A stretch of 64,000 bases of DNA, taken from assembly GCF_024746835.1 (NCBI RefSeq), contig NZ_CP080531.1:3663501-3727500 (forward strand), read 5' to 3'. The first letter of the stretch is position 1; each line of letters opens with the position of its first letter. The DNA comes from Mesorhizobium sp. AR02 (GTDB lineage: Bacteria > Pseudomonadota > Alphaproteobacteria > Rhizobiales > Rhizobiaceae). Shown one piece after another: positions 43,154-53,022 of this stretch. Both the position numbers and the translations under genes were made by a program. Below the pieces are notes generated by a model. It did not search any database. It was given only the letters and a program-made list of their open reading frames with translations, and was not told the DNA's origin.

Positions 43154-45385
43154 GTGCGGATAAAGACCCAGATTGTTGCCACCTTGTTGAGCGCCGCGGC
43201 CTTGATCGGCCTGGTGGGTGGTATTGCCATAATCTCTCAGATGTCGCTGACCAGATCCGCTGCGGTGGCCGAGGCGACCGGCGTTGGGCGGCAATTGGCC
43301 GACGCGATTGCTTTCAAGACTTCCGATGCGCCGCATTCCTTGTTCGAAAGGGCAGACGCGCTGCGCGAATTCGTGAAATCGCAGCACAGCGACTCGAAAC
43401 GCGATCTCGTTGTCGTCAATCACGACAAGGTCATCCTTGCCGATGTCCCGGGCGAAGAAAAAAATGTCGGCACACCGTACCGCCACGATCCCGATAATGA
43501 AGTCGGCCGGACGATCGAGAGCGGCGCGCCGCGCGACTTCATCGAAGACAGCGGCGATGTGGCTGAGCCGATCAACCTCGTTGCGGTGCCGATCAAGGAT
43601 GCTCCTGGCAAGACGGTCGGCGCGGTGCTGTTCGAGTACACGCCGCTGCTGCACGCCGCCCAACAGCGCACCAACAGCATGCTCTGGCTTATCGGTCTGT
43701 GCACCGCGGCCGCCGTGCTCATTTCCGCGCTCTCGGCTTTCCTGTTGCTGCGCGGCTTTGGCGCCGGTCTTTCCGGCCTCAACCGAGGTATCGAATCGCT
43801 GGCGCGCGGCGACGCCGGGGCGCGTATCGGCCTTACCTCCAATGACGAGTTCGGCCAATTATCGCGAGCGTTCGACAGCATGGCATCCGAACTCGAATCC
43901 TCGCGTGGGCAGCTCGTCGAGCAGAAGGCCTATATCGAGGATATTGTCCGCACCGTCGCCGAAGGCATTGTCGTCATCGACGGCAATGGCCAGATCGTCT
44001 CGGTCAATCCGGCAGCCGCCGAGATCGTCGGGCGGCGCAACGACAAGATCGAGGGGCAGGATTGGCCGTCGGTCCTCGATATAAGGGGACTGTCGGGGGA
44101 CAGGCTGGCGCAGGCAACTTCCCCGATCGGACTGGCGCTGACCACGGGTCGCCGGCATCAGGCCGAGGTGCGGCTGGCGAAGCCGGACGGATCGTCCCTG
44201 CCGGTGATCGCGAGCTGCAATCCGCTCAATCGCTCCGACGGCGGGATCGTGCTGACGTTGAACGACATCAGCGAGTTGCGCAGCGCCGAGCGGGCGGTCA
44301 GCGATCGCGCCGAGGAACTGGCGACGCTGAACCGCGAACTGAAGGAGACGTCCCAGGCAACGACCCGCCTGGTCAAGCTCGGCGAACTGCTTCAGGCCTG
44401 CGTCACCTTCCAGGAGGCTTTTTCGGTCGTCGGCTCGGCCATGCCCGACTTCTTCGGCGGATTGAGCGGAACCGTGCATCTGACCAGTGCCTCGCGCAAC
44501 CTGGTCGAGGAAATGGCGCATTGGGGCACCGTGCGTTCGAGCGTCGGCCAGTTCGCGCCGGAAGATTGCTGGGCGCTGCGGCGCGGCCAGGAGCATGTGG
44601 CCGGCCCCGGCATGCTGACGCCACGCTGCAACCACATCACCGAGAATGGCGGCCGCGGTTATGTCTGCATGCCTCTGGCGGCGCAGGGGGAGACGCTTGG
44701 CATCGTGCATCTGTGCGAACCGGACGCCGCCGACAGACCGGGCTGGCTGACAGAGCGGCAGCAGATCCTGCGCGGCGTCGTCGATACGCTGGCCCTGGCG
44801 CTGGCCAATCTGGGCCTGCGCGAAACATTGCGGCAACAATCAATCCGTGATCCGAACACCGGGCTCTACAACCGCCGCTATCTCGAGGAAACGAGCAGTC
44901 GCGAACTGAGGCGCATGGAGCGTTCCGAGCAGCCGCTGGCGATGATCATGCTCGATGTCGATCATTTCAAGCAGTTCAACGACACGTTCGGCCATGAAGC
45001 GGGCGATCTCGTGCTTAAGCAGGTTGCCAGCACGCTGCTCGACCATGCCAGGGAAAGTGACGTTGTGTCACGCTACGGAGGCGAGGAATTCGCCCTGATG
45101 ATGCCGGGAACGTCGCTCGCCGATGCCGCCGAGCGCGCCGAGGCGCTGCGCAAGGCGATCAAGCAACCGCATCTGGCGCATCGCGGCCGCACGCTTGGAA
45201 CCATCACGGCCTCGTTCGGCGTGTCCGCCTTCCCGGAACTCGGTGCGTCATGGGTCGAAATCGTCAACGCCGCGGATCGTTCGCTCTATCAGGCAAAAGC
45301 GGACGGCCGCGACCGCGTCGTTGCCGGATTGGGCAGGGCCGATCCCAACTGGGACCTTTCCACTGCCAGCCAAAGCGTGGGTTAA
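43154..45385 (+). CDS. Membrane sensor diguanylate cyclase (HAMP-PAS-GAF-GGDEF)
   Basis: 743 aa. It has a membrane helix (about 8-29), a periplasmic sensor region (30-175), a second helix (about 177-200), HAMP (200-252), PAS (about 265-385), GAF (about 410-560) and a GGDEF domain with active motif GGEEF (642-646). The I-site RxxD is present (RESD, five residues upstream), so product inhibition is likely. The GAF holds several cysteines (CNHITENGGRGYVC) and could be a redox or ligand sensor. The start is GTG 43154. It is convergent with and overlaps the ABM-domain gene by four bases. Confidence 0.9.
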   Translation: MRIKTQIVATLLSAAALIGLVGGIAIISQMSLTRSAAVAEATGVGRQLADAIAFKTSDAPHSLFERADALREFVKSQHSDSKRDLVVVNHDKVILADVPGEEKNVGTPYRHDPDNEVGRTIESGAPRDFIEDSGDVAEPINLVAVPIKDAPGKTVGAVLFEYTPLLHAAQQRTNSMLWLIGLCTAAAVLISALSAFLLLRGFGAGLSGLNRGIESLARGDAGARIGLTSNDEFGQLSRAFDSMASELESSRGQLVEQKAYIEDIVRTVAEGIVVIDGNGQIVSVNPAAAEIVGRRNDKIEGQDWPSVLDIRGLSGDRLAQATSPIGLALTTGRRHQAEVRLAKPDGSSLPVIASCNPLNRSDGGIVLTLNDISELRSAERAVSDRAEELATLNRELKETSQATTRLVKLGELLQACVTFQEAFSVVGSAMPDFFGGLSGTVHLTSASRNLVEEMAHWGTVRSSVGQFAPEDCWALRRGQEHVAGPGMLTPRCNHITENGGRGYVCMPLAAQGETLGIVHLCEPDAADRPGWLTERQQILRGVVDTLALALANLGLRETLRQQSIRDPNTGLYNRRYLEETSSRELRRMERSEQPLAMIMLDVDHFKQFNDTFGHEAGDLVLKQVASTLLDHARESDVVSRYGGEEFALMMPGTSLADAAERAEALRKAIKQPHLAHRGRTLGTITASFGVSAFPELGASWVEIVNAADRSLYQAKADGRDRVVAGLGRADPNWDLSTASQSVG

Positions 45386-45678
45386 CGCGACAGAACGAGC
45401 TCGGCATGTCCCATGTCGACGCTGGCGGGATCGATGGCGCGCATGGCCTCGCAATCGCCGATCTCGGACATGATCCGCCCGGCTGCGGCGAGAGCCTGCT
45501 CGCGGCTCCGCCAGCGCACCACATCGACCCAGCCGCCATCATCCCGCCGCGCAAGGCAACGGCTGACGAAACCCGGCTGCCGCGCCAGCCAGTCGCTGAC
45601 CAGGCGGTTGCTTGCGGCAAAGCCCACTTCGGTCCCGGGCTTGAGGCGAAAATTGACGATTTCCAAGGTCTCGGTCAT
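45382..45678 (-). CDS. Small ABM-domain (antibiotic biosynthesis monooxygenase-like) protein
   Basis: 98 aa with the dimeric alpha+beta barrel pattern: EIVNFRLKPGTEVGFAASNRLVSDWLARQPGFVSRCLARRDDGGWVDVVRWRSREQALAAAG. Such proteins are small oxygenases or stress/haem-related domains; the reaction here is unknown. It starts five bases after the stop of the hybrid histidine kinase, so it is probably in that operon. Confidence 0.82.
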   Translation of the reverse strand: MTETLEIVNFRLKPGTEVGFAASNRLVSDWLARQPGFVSRCLARRDDGGWVDVVRWRSREQALAAAGRIMSEIGDCEAMRAIDPASVDMGHAELVLSR

Positions 45679-45683
45679 GCCAG

Positions 45684-47549
45684 CTATCCTTTCGCGTCCA
45701 GCACGTCGCGCAGCTTGGCCTCGAGCTGCTCGATGGTGAACGGCTTGGCCAGGAAGTGCACGTCATGGTCGAGCACGCCGTTGTGGACGACGGCATTCCT
45801 GGTGAAACCGGTGGTGAAGACGACTTTCAGGCCGGGTTGGCGCGCGACCGCTTCCTCGGCGAGCTTGCGGCCGTTCATCACCGGCATGACGATGTCGGTG
45901 AAAAGCAGGGCGATGCCCGGCGTCGCCGCCAGTTTCTGAAGGGCCTCCTGGCCGCTTCCAACGTGAATGACCGTGTAGCCGAGTTCGCGCATGGCGTCTG
46001 TCGTTGAGGCCCGCACGCGGGCATCGTCCTCGACGACGAGGATCGTTTCGGTGACCTTGGCGGTGCTCTTGCCGCGATCGGCGGGTGCTGCCGGCTCCTC
46101 CGGCCCGAAAAACCGGGGCAGATAGATCCTGATCGTCGTGCCTTCGCCCGGCTCGGAGTAGATATTGACGTGGCCGCCCGACTGCTTGACGAAGCCGAAC
46201 ACCTGGCTCAGCCCCAGTCCGGTGCCCTTGTTGACCGGCTTGGTCGTGAAAAAAGGCTCGAAAGCCTTGGCCATTACATCTGCTGACATGCCCTCACCGG
46301 TATCGCTGACCGCGATCATCACATACTGGCCGGCGATCACCTCAGCATGGGTGGCGGCGTAGCTGTCGTCGAGATGGCTGTTGGCGGTCTCGATGGTCAA
46401 CTTGCCGTCATTGTCCATGGCGTCGCGGGCATTGACGGCCAGGTTGAGGATCGCGTTCTCGATCTGGTTGGGATCGGCGTGGGTTTTCCACAGGCCGCCG
46501 GCCAGCACCGTTTCGATGCGGATGCCTTCGCCGAGCGCACGGTGCAGGAGGTCGGACATGCCGGTCACCAGCCGGTTGGTGTCGACCACCTGCGGTGCCA
46601 GTGGTTGCAGACGGGAGAAGGCAAGCAGCCGAGAGGTCAGATTGGCGGCACGGCTGGCCGCATCCGTCGCGGCCTCGATGAATTTCTCGATATCATTCTC
46701 GCCGCGCTTCAGCTTGCGCTGGGCAAGGTTCATGGCGCTGAGGATCACCGCCAGCATATTGTTGAAATCGTGGGCGATGCCGCCGGTCAGTTGGCCGACG
46801 GCCTCCATCTTCTGCATTTGGCGTAGCTGGGATTCGGCCTTTTCACGTGTCTGGATCTCGTTGCCGAGCTCGATGTTCTTGCGCATTAGCTCTTCCTGGG
46901 CGGTGACGACCTCGCGGAAGCGGCGGCGGGACTGGCGGATCGTGTAGGCACCGAGCAGGAAGATCGCGATGAGGGCCGCCAGCGAACCGATACGCAGCCA
47001 GGCCTCGACCTGGTCTGTGTGCTCGTCGCGCGCGGCTATGTCGGCGGCGCCGATGCGCCGGATCGTGTCCATGCTGGCGCGGATTTCGTCCATGGCGGCC
47101 TTGCCCTGACCGCTGCGGACCAATTGCAGCGCCTTGGCTGCGTCGCCCTTGTCGTAGAGCGCGATCGTCACGGCCAGTTCAGCCTGCTTTTGTGAAAGCG
47201 CGTCCTTGATGTGATTGATCTGCTGGACCAGCTGGTCGTCCGAAGCCGTCATGGCATCGATGCGGGCAAGTTGCCCCGGGATCGCATCGACAGCCTTCTG
47301 GTACGGTTCGAGATAGGATTTCTCGCCGGTCAGCAGGTAGCCGCGCTGGCCACTCTCGGCATCCTGCGCCAATGAAAGCAGCCCTGAAAGCTGTTCCTGG
47401 TATTCGATTGTCTCGCGCGCGGCGGCACGATTGGTCCGCTGGCCCTCGACCAGCAAAGCGCGGGTGCCGACGATCAGGGCCAGCACAGCGAAGCCGGCGG
47501 CAAGCGGGAGCGATTGCAATCGCATGGCGCGCCGAAGACGAGCAATCAT
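45684..47549 (-). CDS. CHASE3 hybrid sensor histidine kinase
   Basis: 621 aa. It has a membrane helix (about 14-32), a CHASE3 sensor domain (35-185; SGLLSLAQDAESGQRGYLLTGE is typical), a second helix (about 188-205), a coiled coil, a HisKA domain with His260 (GGIAHDFNNML), and an HATPase domain (NLAVNARDAM, DTGEGM, GTGLGLS). The C-terminal receiver domain has phospho-acceptor Asp552 (FTDIVMP). It senses an unknown periplasmic signal and probably passes phosphate to a separate Hpt or regulator. No partner response regulator is adjacent. Confidence 0.94.
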   Translation of the reverse strand: MIARLRRAMRLQSLPLAAGFAVLALIVGTRALLVEGQRTNRAAARETIEYQEQLSGLLSLAQDAESGQRGYLLTGEKSYLEPYQKAVDAIPGQLARIDAMTASDDQLVQQINHIKDALSQKQAELAVTIALYDKGDAAKALQLVRSGQGKAAMDEIRASMDTIRRIGAADIAARDEHTDQVEAWLRIGSLAALIAIFLLGAYTIRQSRRRFREVVTAQEELMRKNIELGNEIQTREKAESQLRQMQKMEAVGQLTGGIAHDFNNMLAVILSAMNLAQRKLKRGENDIEKFIEAATDAASRAANLTSRLLAFSRLQPLAPQVVDTNRLVTGMSDLLHRALGEGIRIETVLAGGLWKTHADPNQIENAILNLAVNARDAMDNDGKLTIETANSHLDDSYAATHAEVIAGQYVMIAVSDTGEGMSADVMAKAFEPFFTTKPVNKGTGLGLSQVFGFVKQSGGHVNIYSEPGEGTTIRIYLPRFFGPEEPAAPADRGKSTAKVTETILVVEDDARVRASTTDAMRELGYTVIHVGSGQEALQKLAATPGIALLFTDIVMPVMNGRKLAEEAVARQPGLKVVFTTGFTRNAVVHNGVLDHDVHFLAKPFTIEQLEAKLRDVLDAKG

Positions 47550-47771
47550 CTGTTATGCCGAACCAAAAGGAATTCCCCGCGGGCGTCATTTGGTAAGCGG
47601 CGCGGGCCTGGAAGGCAATATGCCGTCTTCTTGAGCCGGCAATCCGCCGCCAGCCTTGCGAAACCTAAAGCATTTGGCTAAGGAGGCCGCGCATTCAGCG
47701 GCGGGCGAGAGCCGGGCGCTTTCCTCCGTTTTCGGCTCCAGGCCGGCTTCAGTCAAAGGCATTTCGCTTCC

Positions 47772-49025
47772 ATGGCGCGTATCGTGATGAAATTCGGCGG
47801 AACCTCCGTCGCCGACATCGCCCGCATCCGCAATGTGGCGCGTCACGTAAAACGCGAGGTCGACGCCGGCCATGAGGTGGCGGTGGTGGTTTCGGCGATG
47901 GCCGGCAAGACCAACGAACTGGTCGGCTGGACGCGCGAGGCCTCGCCGATGCACGACGCACGCGAATATGACGCGGTCGTCGCTTCCGGCGAACAGGTCA
48001 CAGCGGGCCTGCTCGCCATCACCTTGCAGAATATGGGCGTGCATGCGCGCTCCTGGCAGGGCTGGCAGATCCCGATCAAGACCGACAACGCGCATGGCGC
48101 CGCGCGCATCCTCGACATCGATGGCGCCTTCCTGATCAAGCGCTTCGGCGAGGGCCAGGTGGCAGTGATCGCCGGCTTCCAGGGTATCGGGCCGGATAAT
48201 CGCATCGCCACGCTTGGCCGTGGCGGTTCAGACACCAGCGCGGTGGCCATCGCCGCGGCGGTCAAGGCCGATCGCTGCGACATCTACACCGACGTCGACG
48301 GCGTCTACACCACCGATCCGCGCATCGAACCCAAGGCGCGGCGGCTGGCCAAGATCTCGTTCGAGGAAATGCTTGAAATGGCCTCGCTCGGCGCCAAGGT
48401 TCTGCAGGTGCGTTCGGTCGAGCTTGCCATGGTGCACAGGGTGCGTACCTTCGTGCGGTCGTCCTTCGACGATCCCGACGCGCCCGGAATGGGGGATTTG
48501 CTCAATCCTCCGGGAACGCTCATTTGCGACGAGGAAGAGATCGTGGAACAGCAGGTCGTCACCGGAATTGCCTACGCCAAGGACGAGGCCCAGATCTCGC
48601 TGCGCCGCGTCGGCGATCGCCCAGGCGTCGCCGCCGGCATTTTCGGGCCGCTGGCCGAGGCCAACATCAATGTCGACATGATCGTCCAGAACATCTCCGA
48701 GGACGGCAAGTTCACCGACATGACCTTCACGGTGCCTTCGGGTGACGTCGACAAGGCGCTAGCCGTGCTCGACCGGCTGAAGGCCGAGGTCGGCTACGAC
48801 GTCGTGCAGTCGGAAGCCGGCATGTCGAAGGTTTCGGTCATCGGCATCGGCATGAGGAGCCATGCCGGCGTCGCCGCCACGGCTTTCAAGGCGCTGGCCG
48901 ACAAGGCGATCAACATTCGCGCCATCACCACCTCCGAGATCAAGATTTCGATACTGATCGACGGTCCGTACACCGAACTGGCAGTTCGCACTTTGCATTC
49001 CGTCTACGGTCTGGATAAGCAGTAG
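47772..49025 (+). CDS. lysC: Aspartate kinase
   Basis: 417 aa, full length. The N-terminal kinase domain starts ARIVMKFGGTSVADIARI and contains GRGGSDTSAVAIAAAVKADRCDIYTDVDGVYTTDPR. Two ACT regulatory domains follow (about 265-400), with VDMIVQNISEDG and VSVIGIGMRSHAGVAATAFKALADKAINIRAITTSEIKISILI. It makes aspartyl phosphate for lysine, threonine and methionine synthesis and is feedback-inhibited through the ACT domains. ptsP follows 81 bases later. Confidence 0.97.
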   Translation: MARIVMKFGGTSVADIARIRNVARHVKREVDAGHEVAVVVSAMAGKTNELVGWTREASPMHDAREYDAVVASGEQVTAGLLAITLQNMGVHARSWQGWQIPIKTDNAHGAARILDIDGAFLIKRFGEGQVAVIAGFQGIGPDNRIATLGRGGSDTSAVAIAAAVKADRCDIYTDVDGVYTTDPRIEPKARRLAKISFEEMLEMASLGAKVLQVRSVELAMVHRVRTFVRSSFDDPDAPGMGDLLNPPGTLICDEEEIVEQQVVTGIAYAKDEAQISLRRVGDRPGVAAGIFGPLAEANINVDMIVQNISEDGKFTDMTFTVPSGDVDKALAVLDRLKAEVGYDVVQSEAGMSKVSVIGIGMRSHAGVAATAFKALADKAINIRAITTSEIKISILIDGPYTELAVRTLHSVYGLDKQ

Positions 49026-49106
49026 CAAGACTGAATCAGTTGTTGCGCGCATGCCGGCAGCGGCGGAAACTGCGCCGGCAAGTGTTTCATTGGAGAAGAA
49101 GCCGCG

Positions 49107-51377
49107 ATGCGTGACCAGGCCAGTGGCCCGCGCGTTTTGCTGAAACGGCTCCGCGAGCTCATGCAGGAGCCGCTGGAGCCGCAGGAGCGGCTTGACCGGA
49201 TCGTGCGCGACATCGCCTCCAACATGGTCGCCGAAGTCTGCTCGCTCTATGTGCTGCGCGCCGATTCGGTGCTCGAGCTCTACGCCACCGAGGGTCTGAA
49301 CCCGAACGCCGTCCACCTGGCGCAGCTGAGGCTGGGGCAAGGTCTTGTCGGCACCATCGCCGCCAGCGCGCGGCCGCTCAACCTCTCCAACGCGCAGGAA
49401 CACCCGGCCTTCGCCTATCTGCCGGAGACCGGGGAAGAGATCTACAATTCCTTCCTCGGCGTGCCGGTGCTGCGGGCAGGGCGCACGCTGGGCGTGCTGG
49501 TCGTGCAGAACAAGACCATGCGCCATTATCGCGATGACGAGGTCGAGGCGCTGGAAACCACCGCCATGGTCATCGCCGAGATGATCGCCACCGGCGATCT
49601 GGCGCGGCTGACCCGGCCTGGCCTCGAACTCGACCTGCGCCGGCCCGTCAGCTTCACCGGCCTGTCCTTCAACGATGGCGTCGGGCTTGGCCATGTCGTG
49701 CTGCACGAGCCGCGCATCGTCGTCACCAACCTGTTCAACGAGGACAGCGAGGAAGAGGTCCGACGGCTCGAGACCTCGCTCGGCTCGCTGCGGCTCTCCA
49801 TCGACGACATGCTGGAGCGGCGTGACGTTGCCTTCGAGGGCGAACATCGCCAGGTGCTGGAAGCCTATCGCATGTTCGCCAACGACCGCGGCTGGGTGCG
49901 CCGGTTGGAGGAGGCGATCCGCAACGGCCTGACGGCCGAAGCCGCGGTGGAAAAGGTGCAGAGCGACATGCGCGCCCGCATGCTGCACATGACCGATCCC
50001 TATCTGCGCGAGCGGATGAGCGATTTCGACGACCTCGCCAACCGGCTGCTGCGCCAGCTGATGGGGCGCGGGCCGGAAGATGTGGCCGCTTCGTTGCCGA
50101 AGGACGCCATTATCGTCGCCCGCTCCATGGGCGCGGCCGAACTGCTCGACTATCCCCGCGACAAATTGCGCGGGCTGGTGCTCGAGGATGGTGCGGCCAC
50201 CAGCCACGTCGTCATCGTCGCGCGCGCCATGGGCATTCCGGTCGCCGGCCAGATGAAGGGCGCCGTTTCCATGGCGGAAAACGGCGATGCCATCATCGTC
50301 GACGGCGAGGAAGGTGCGATCCATCTGCGGCCGCAGTCCGATCTTGAAGCCGCCTATGCCGAAAAGGTGCGGTTCCGCGCGCGCCGGCAAGAGGTTTATC
50401 GCGAGCTGCGCAAGAAGCCGTCGGAGACCAGGGACGGCGTGCAGGTCGATCTCTTGATGAATGCCGGGCTTGCCGTCGACCTGCCGCAACTGGCCGAGGC
50501 GGGTGCGGCCGGCATCGGCCTGTTCCGCACCGAATTGCAGTTCATGGTCGCCTCGACCTTTCCGCGCGCCGAGGCGCAGGAGAAGCTCTATCGCGATGTG
50601 CTCGAGGCGGCGCGCGGCAAGCCGGTCACCTTCCGTACCATCGACATCGGTGGCGACAAGGTGCTGCCCTACTTCAAGGGCGCCATCCAGGAAGAGAACC
50701 CGGCGCTTGGCTGGCGGGCGATCCGGCTCACGCTCGACCGGCCGGGGTTGCTGCGCACCCAGATCCGCGCCTTGCTGAAGGCCAGTGGTGGGCGTGAGCT
50801 CAAGCTGATGCTGCCGATGGTGACCGAGCTTGGCGAGATCGCCCAGGCGCGCGAGATCATCGACCGCGAGGTGCGGCATCTCTCGCGCTTTGCCCACCAT
50901 TTGCCGACCAGCCTCAAGCTGGGTGCGATGCTGGAAGTGCCGTCGCTGCTGTTCCAGCTCGACGAATTGATGAAGGCGGTCGATTTCGTCTCGGTCGGTT
51001 CGAACGATCTGTTCCAGTTCGTCATGGCGGTCGACCGCGGCAACACGCAACTGGCCAACCGCTTCGACACGCTGTCGGCGCCGTTCCTGCGTGTGCTCAA
51101 GCAGATCGCCGATGCCGGCATCCGCAATCACACGCCGGTGACGCTGTGCGGCGAACTCGCCGGCAAGCCGATCTCGGCGATGGCGCTGATCGGTCTCGGC
51201 TTCCGTTCGATCTCGATGTCGCCGGCCTCGATCGGCCCGGTCAAGGCGATGCTGACGGAACTGCCGCTGGATGAGTTGACGGCGTTCTTCGACGACAATC
51301 TGATGGCGCCGCCGCAAGGGTTGCCGATGCGGGCGCTGTTGCAGGCCTTCGCCGACGACCGGGGTATTCCGCTGTGA
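49107..51377 (+). CDS. ptsP: PEP-protein phosphotransferase of the nitrogen PTS (EI-Ntr)
   Basis: 756 aa. A GAF domain (about 20-160) is followed by the EI N-domain and the phospho-His domain, with His367 in GAATSHVVIVARAMGIP. The C-terminal PEP-binding TIM barrel follows (GIGLFRTELQFM, FRTIDIGGDKVLPYF, GAMLEVPSLLFQLDEL, VSVGSNDLFQFVMAVDR, CGELAG). It passes phosphate from PEP to NPr and EIIA-Ntr, linking nitrogen status, K+ homeostasis and PHB metabolism in rhizobia. It sits between lysC and prfA as in other Rhizobiales. Its stop overlaps the next GTG by four bases. Confidence 0.97.
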   Translation: MRDQASGPRVLLKRLRELMQEPLEPQERLDRIVRDIASNMVAEVCSLYVLRADSVLELYATEGLNPNAVHLAQLRLGQGLVGTIAASARPLNLSNAQEHPAFAYLPETGEEIYNSFLGVPVLRAGRTLGVLVVQNKTMRHYRDDEVEALETTAMVIAEMIATGDLARLTRPGLELDLRRPVSFTGLSFNDGVGLGHVVLHEPRIVVTNLFNEDSEEEVRRLETSLGSLRLSIDDMLERRDVAFEGEHRQVLEAYRMFANDRGWVRRLEEAIRNGLTAEAAVEKVQSDMRARMLHMTDPYLRERMSDFDDLANRLLRQLMGRGPEDVAASLPKDAIIVARSMGAAELLDYPRDKLRGLVLEDGAATSHVVIVARAMGIPVAGQMKGAVSMAENGDAIIVDGEEGAIHLRPQSDLEAAYAEKVRFRARRQEVYRELRKKPSETRDGVQVDLLMNAGLAVDLPQLAEAGAAGIGLFRTELQFMVASTFPRAEAQEKLYRDVLEAARGKPVTFRTIDIGGDKVLPYFKGAIQEENPALGWRAIRLTLDRPGLLRTQIRALLKASGGRELKLMLPMVTELGEIAQAREIIDREVRHLSRFAHHLPTSLKLGAMLEVPSLLFQLDELMKAVDFVSVGSNDLFQFVMAVDRGNTQLANRFDTLSAPFLRVLKQIADAGIRNHTPVTLCGELAGKPISAMALIGLGFRSISMSPASIGPVKAMLTELPLDELTAFFDDNLMAPPQGLPMRALLQAFADDRGIPL

Positions 51378-51946
51378 GGTTGACGGCTTTGGCTGGTTGG
51401 CTGGATGGCAGGAGCGCTCATTCTCATCTCGGCTGGTCGCCGGATGAGGTCGCGTCTTTTGTGCCGTGGCCGAAGCGCAAGCCGGCTGAGGTCCAGAACT
51501 TCAAGGGACCGACACGATTCGTTGCGACGCTATACGAGAGGGTCGCAACGTGCCCGGACGTCTTCAGCCTCACCATCAGCCCATCGTTCGGAACTGGATA
51601 CAGCTACCTGGCCGTGGGCGATGACAAGTTTGTCAGCAAGCTGACGCTGAGGCTTGAAGGGGCAGAAGCGGAGCGCCGGGACACGGCAATCGAAGAGTTC
51701 GTCGCTATCGCCGATCGCATGACATGCAAGGCGACCGGTGCAGGCATTCCGGACGGCATCCTGGCGACGATCAAGGATTCGCAGCGCGCGACATTCGACT
51801 ATTCCGACAAGAGGCGTGAAGTTGGGCCTTCTGGCCATGGCTTTAATTTCTCGGATTTCGCCGCCGTCGCGCACGAGCCCCACTACCGGGCATTCGTGTA
51901 CGAGGTGTTTGCACCGAGCCTCGCGGAAAAGTGGCTGCAGGTATGA
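51374..51946 (+). CDS. Unknown 190-aa protein embedded between ptsP and prfA
   Basis: 190 aa. I do not recognise the family. There is no signal peptide or membrane helix. The central part (about 45-130) has alternating strands ([57 protein letters not shown]), and the C-terminus is aromatic ([23 protein letters not shown]). GTG 51374 overlaps the ptsP stop (GTGA) and its TGA overlaps the prfA ATG (ATGA), so it is fully coupled. Many Rhizobiales have ptsP directly before prfA, which suggests a lineage-specific insertion. Confidence 0.75.
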   Translation: MRLTALAGWLDGRSAHSHLGWSPDEVASFVPWPKRKPAEVQNFKGPTRFVATLYERVATCPDVFSLTISPSFGTGYSYLAVGDDKFVSKLTLRLEGAEAERRDTAIEEFVAIADRMTCKATGAGIPDGILATIKDSQRATFDYSDKRREVGPSGHGFNFSDFAAVAHEPHYRAFVYEVFAPSLAEKWLQV

Positions 51947-53022
51947 TCAATCTTCCCCGCGACCGCATGGATCAAGTCGTCAAGCGTTTCGAGATGCTCG
52001 AAGCGCAGATGTCGGCCGGACCCGCACCGGATGCCTATGTGAAAATGGCGTCGGAATATGCCGAACTGCAGGACATGGTGGCCAAGGTCAGGGAACTGCG
52101 CTCGGCCGAGCATGAGCAGGCCGACCTCGAAGCGATGCTCGCCGACAAGGGCACCGACGCCGAGATGCGGGCGCTCGCTGAGGCGGATTTGCCCGGGGTA
52201 GAGGAGCGCATCGAGGCGCTGCAGAAGGACATTCAGGTTCTTCTGTTGCCCAGGGATGCCGCCGACGACAAGAACGCTATCCTCGAAATCCGTGCCGGCA
52301 CTGGCGGCGATGAAGCCGCTCTTTTCGCCGGCGACCTGTTTCGCATGTATGAGCGCTATGCCGCCGAGCGCGGCTGGCGGTTCGAGACGGTGTCGGCCAG
52401 CGACGGCGATGCCGGCGGTTTCAAGGAAATCATCGCCACCATTTCCGGCAGGGGCGTCTTTGCCCATCTGAAATTCGAATCCGGCGTGCATCGCGTGCAG
52501 CGCGTACCGGCGACCGAGGCGAGCGGGCGCATCCACACTTCGGCTGCGACCGTCGCCGTGCTGCCGGAAGCGGAAGAGGTCGACATCGAGATCCGCGCCG
52601 AAGACATCCGCATCGACACGATGCGCGCCTCGGGCTCCGGCGGCCAGCACGTCAACACCACCGACTCGGCGGTGCGCATCACCCATTTGCCGACCGGCAT
52701 CATGGTGGTGCAGGCGGAGAAGTCGCAGCACCAGAACCGGGCGAAGGCCATGCAGATCCTGCGCGCCCGGCTCTATGATCTGGAGCGCAGCAAGGCGGAT
52801 GAGGAGCGTTCGGAATCGCGCAAGTCGCAGGTCGGTTCCGGTGACCGCTCGGAGCGCATCCGCACCTACAATTTCCCGCAAGGCCGCGTCACCGACCATC
52901 GCATCAACCTGACGCTCTACAAGCTCGACCGGGTGATGATGGGCGAGCTCGACGAAGTCGTCGACGCGCTGATCGCCGATCACCAGTCGAAGCTGCTGGC
53001 CGATATCGGCCTTGATGGCTGA
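51943..53022 (+). CDS. prfA: Peptide chain release factor 1
   Basis: 359 aa, full length. The catalytic GGQ is at 233-235 ([13 protein letters not shown]). The stop-codon-recognition PxT motif is seen as PAT in [26 protein letters not shown], specifying UAA/UAG reading. The ATG 51943 overlaps the stop of the unknown upstream gene by four bases; the frame extends four codons upstream. prmC, which methylates the GGQ glutamine, follows with an 8-base overlap. Confidence 0.97.
   Translation: MINLPRDRMDQVVKRFEMLEAQMSAGPAPDAYVKMASEYAELQDMVAKVRELRSAEHEQADLEAMLADKGTDAEMRALAEADLPGVEERIEALQKDIQVLLLPRDAADDKNAILEIRAGTGGDEAALFAGDLFRMYERYAAERGWRFETVSASDGDAGGFKEIIATISGRGVFAHLKFESGVHRVQRVPATEASGRIHTSAATVAVLPEAEEVDIEIRAEDIRIDTMRASGSGGQHVNTTDSAVRITHLPTGIMVVQAEKSQHQNRAKAMQILRARLYDLERSKADEERSESRKSQVGSGDRSERIRTYNFPQGRVTDHRINLTLYKLDRVMMGELDEVVDALIADHQSKLLADIGLDG

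Noticed and set aside
48759..51317. Open frame of more than 850 codons opposite ptsP and lysC
   Set aside because: It spans two genes with unmistakable protein families on the other strand; the composition is typical shadow His/Arg/Gln-rich sequence.
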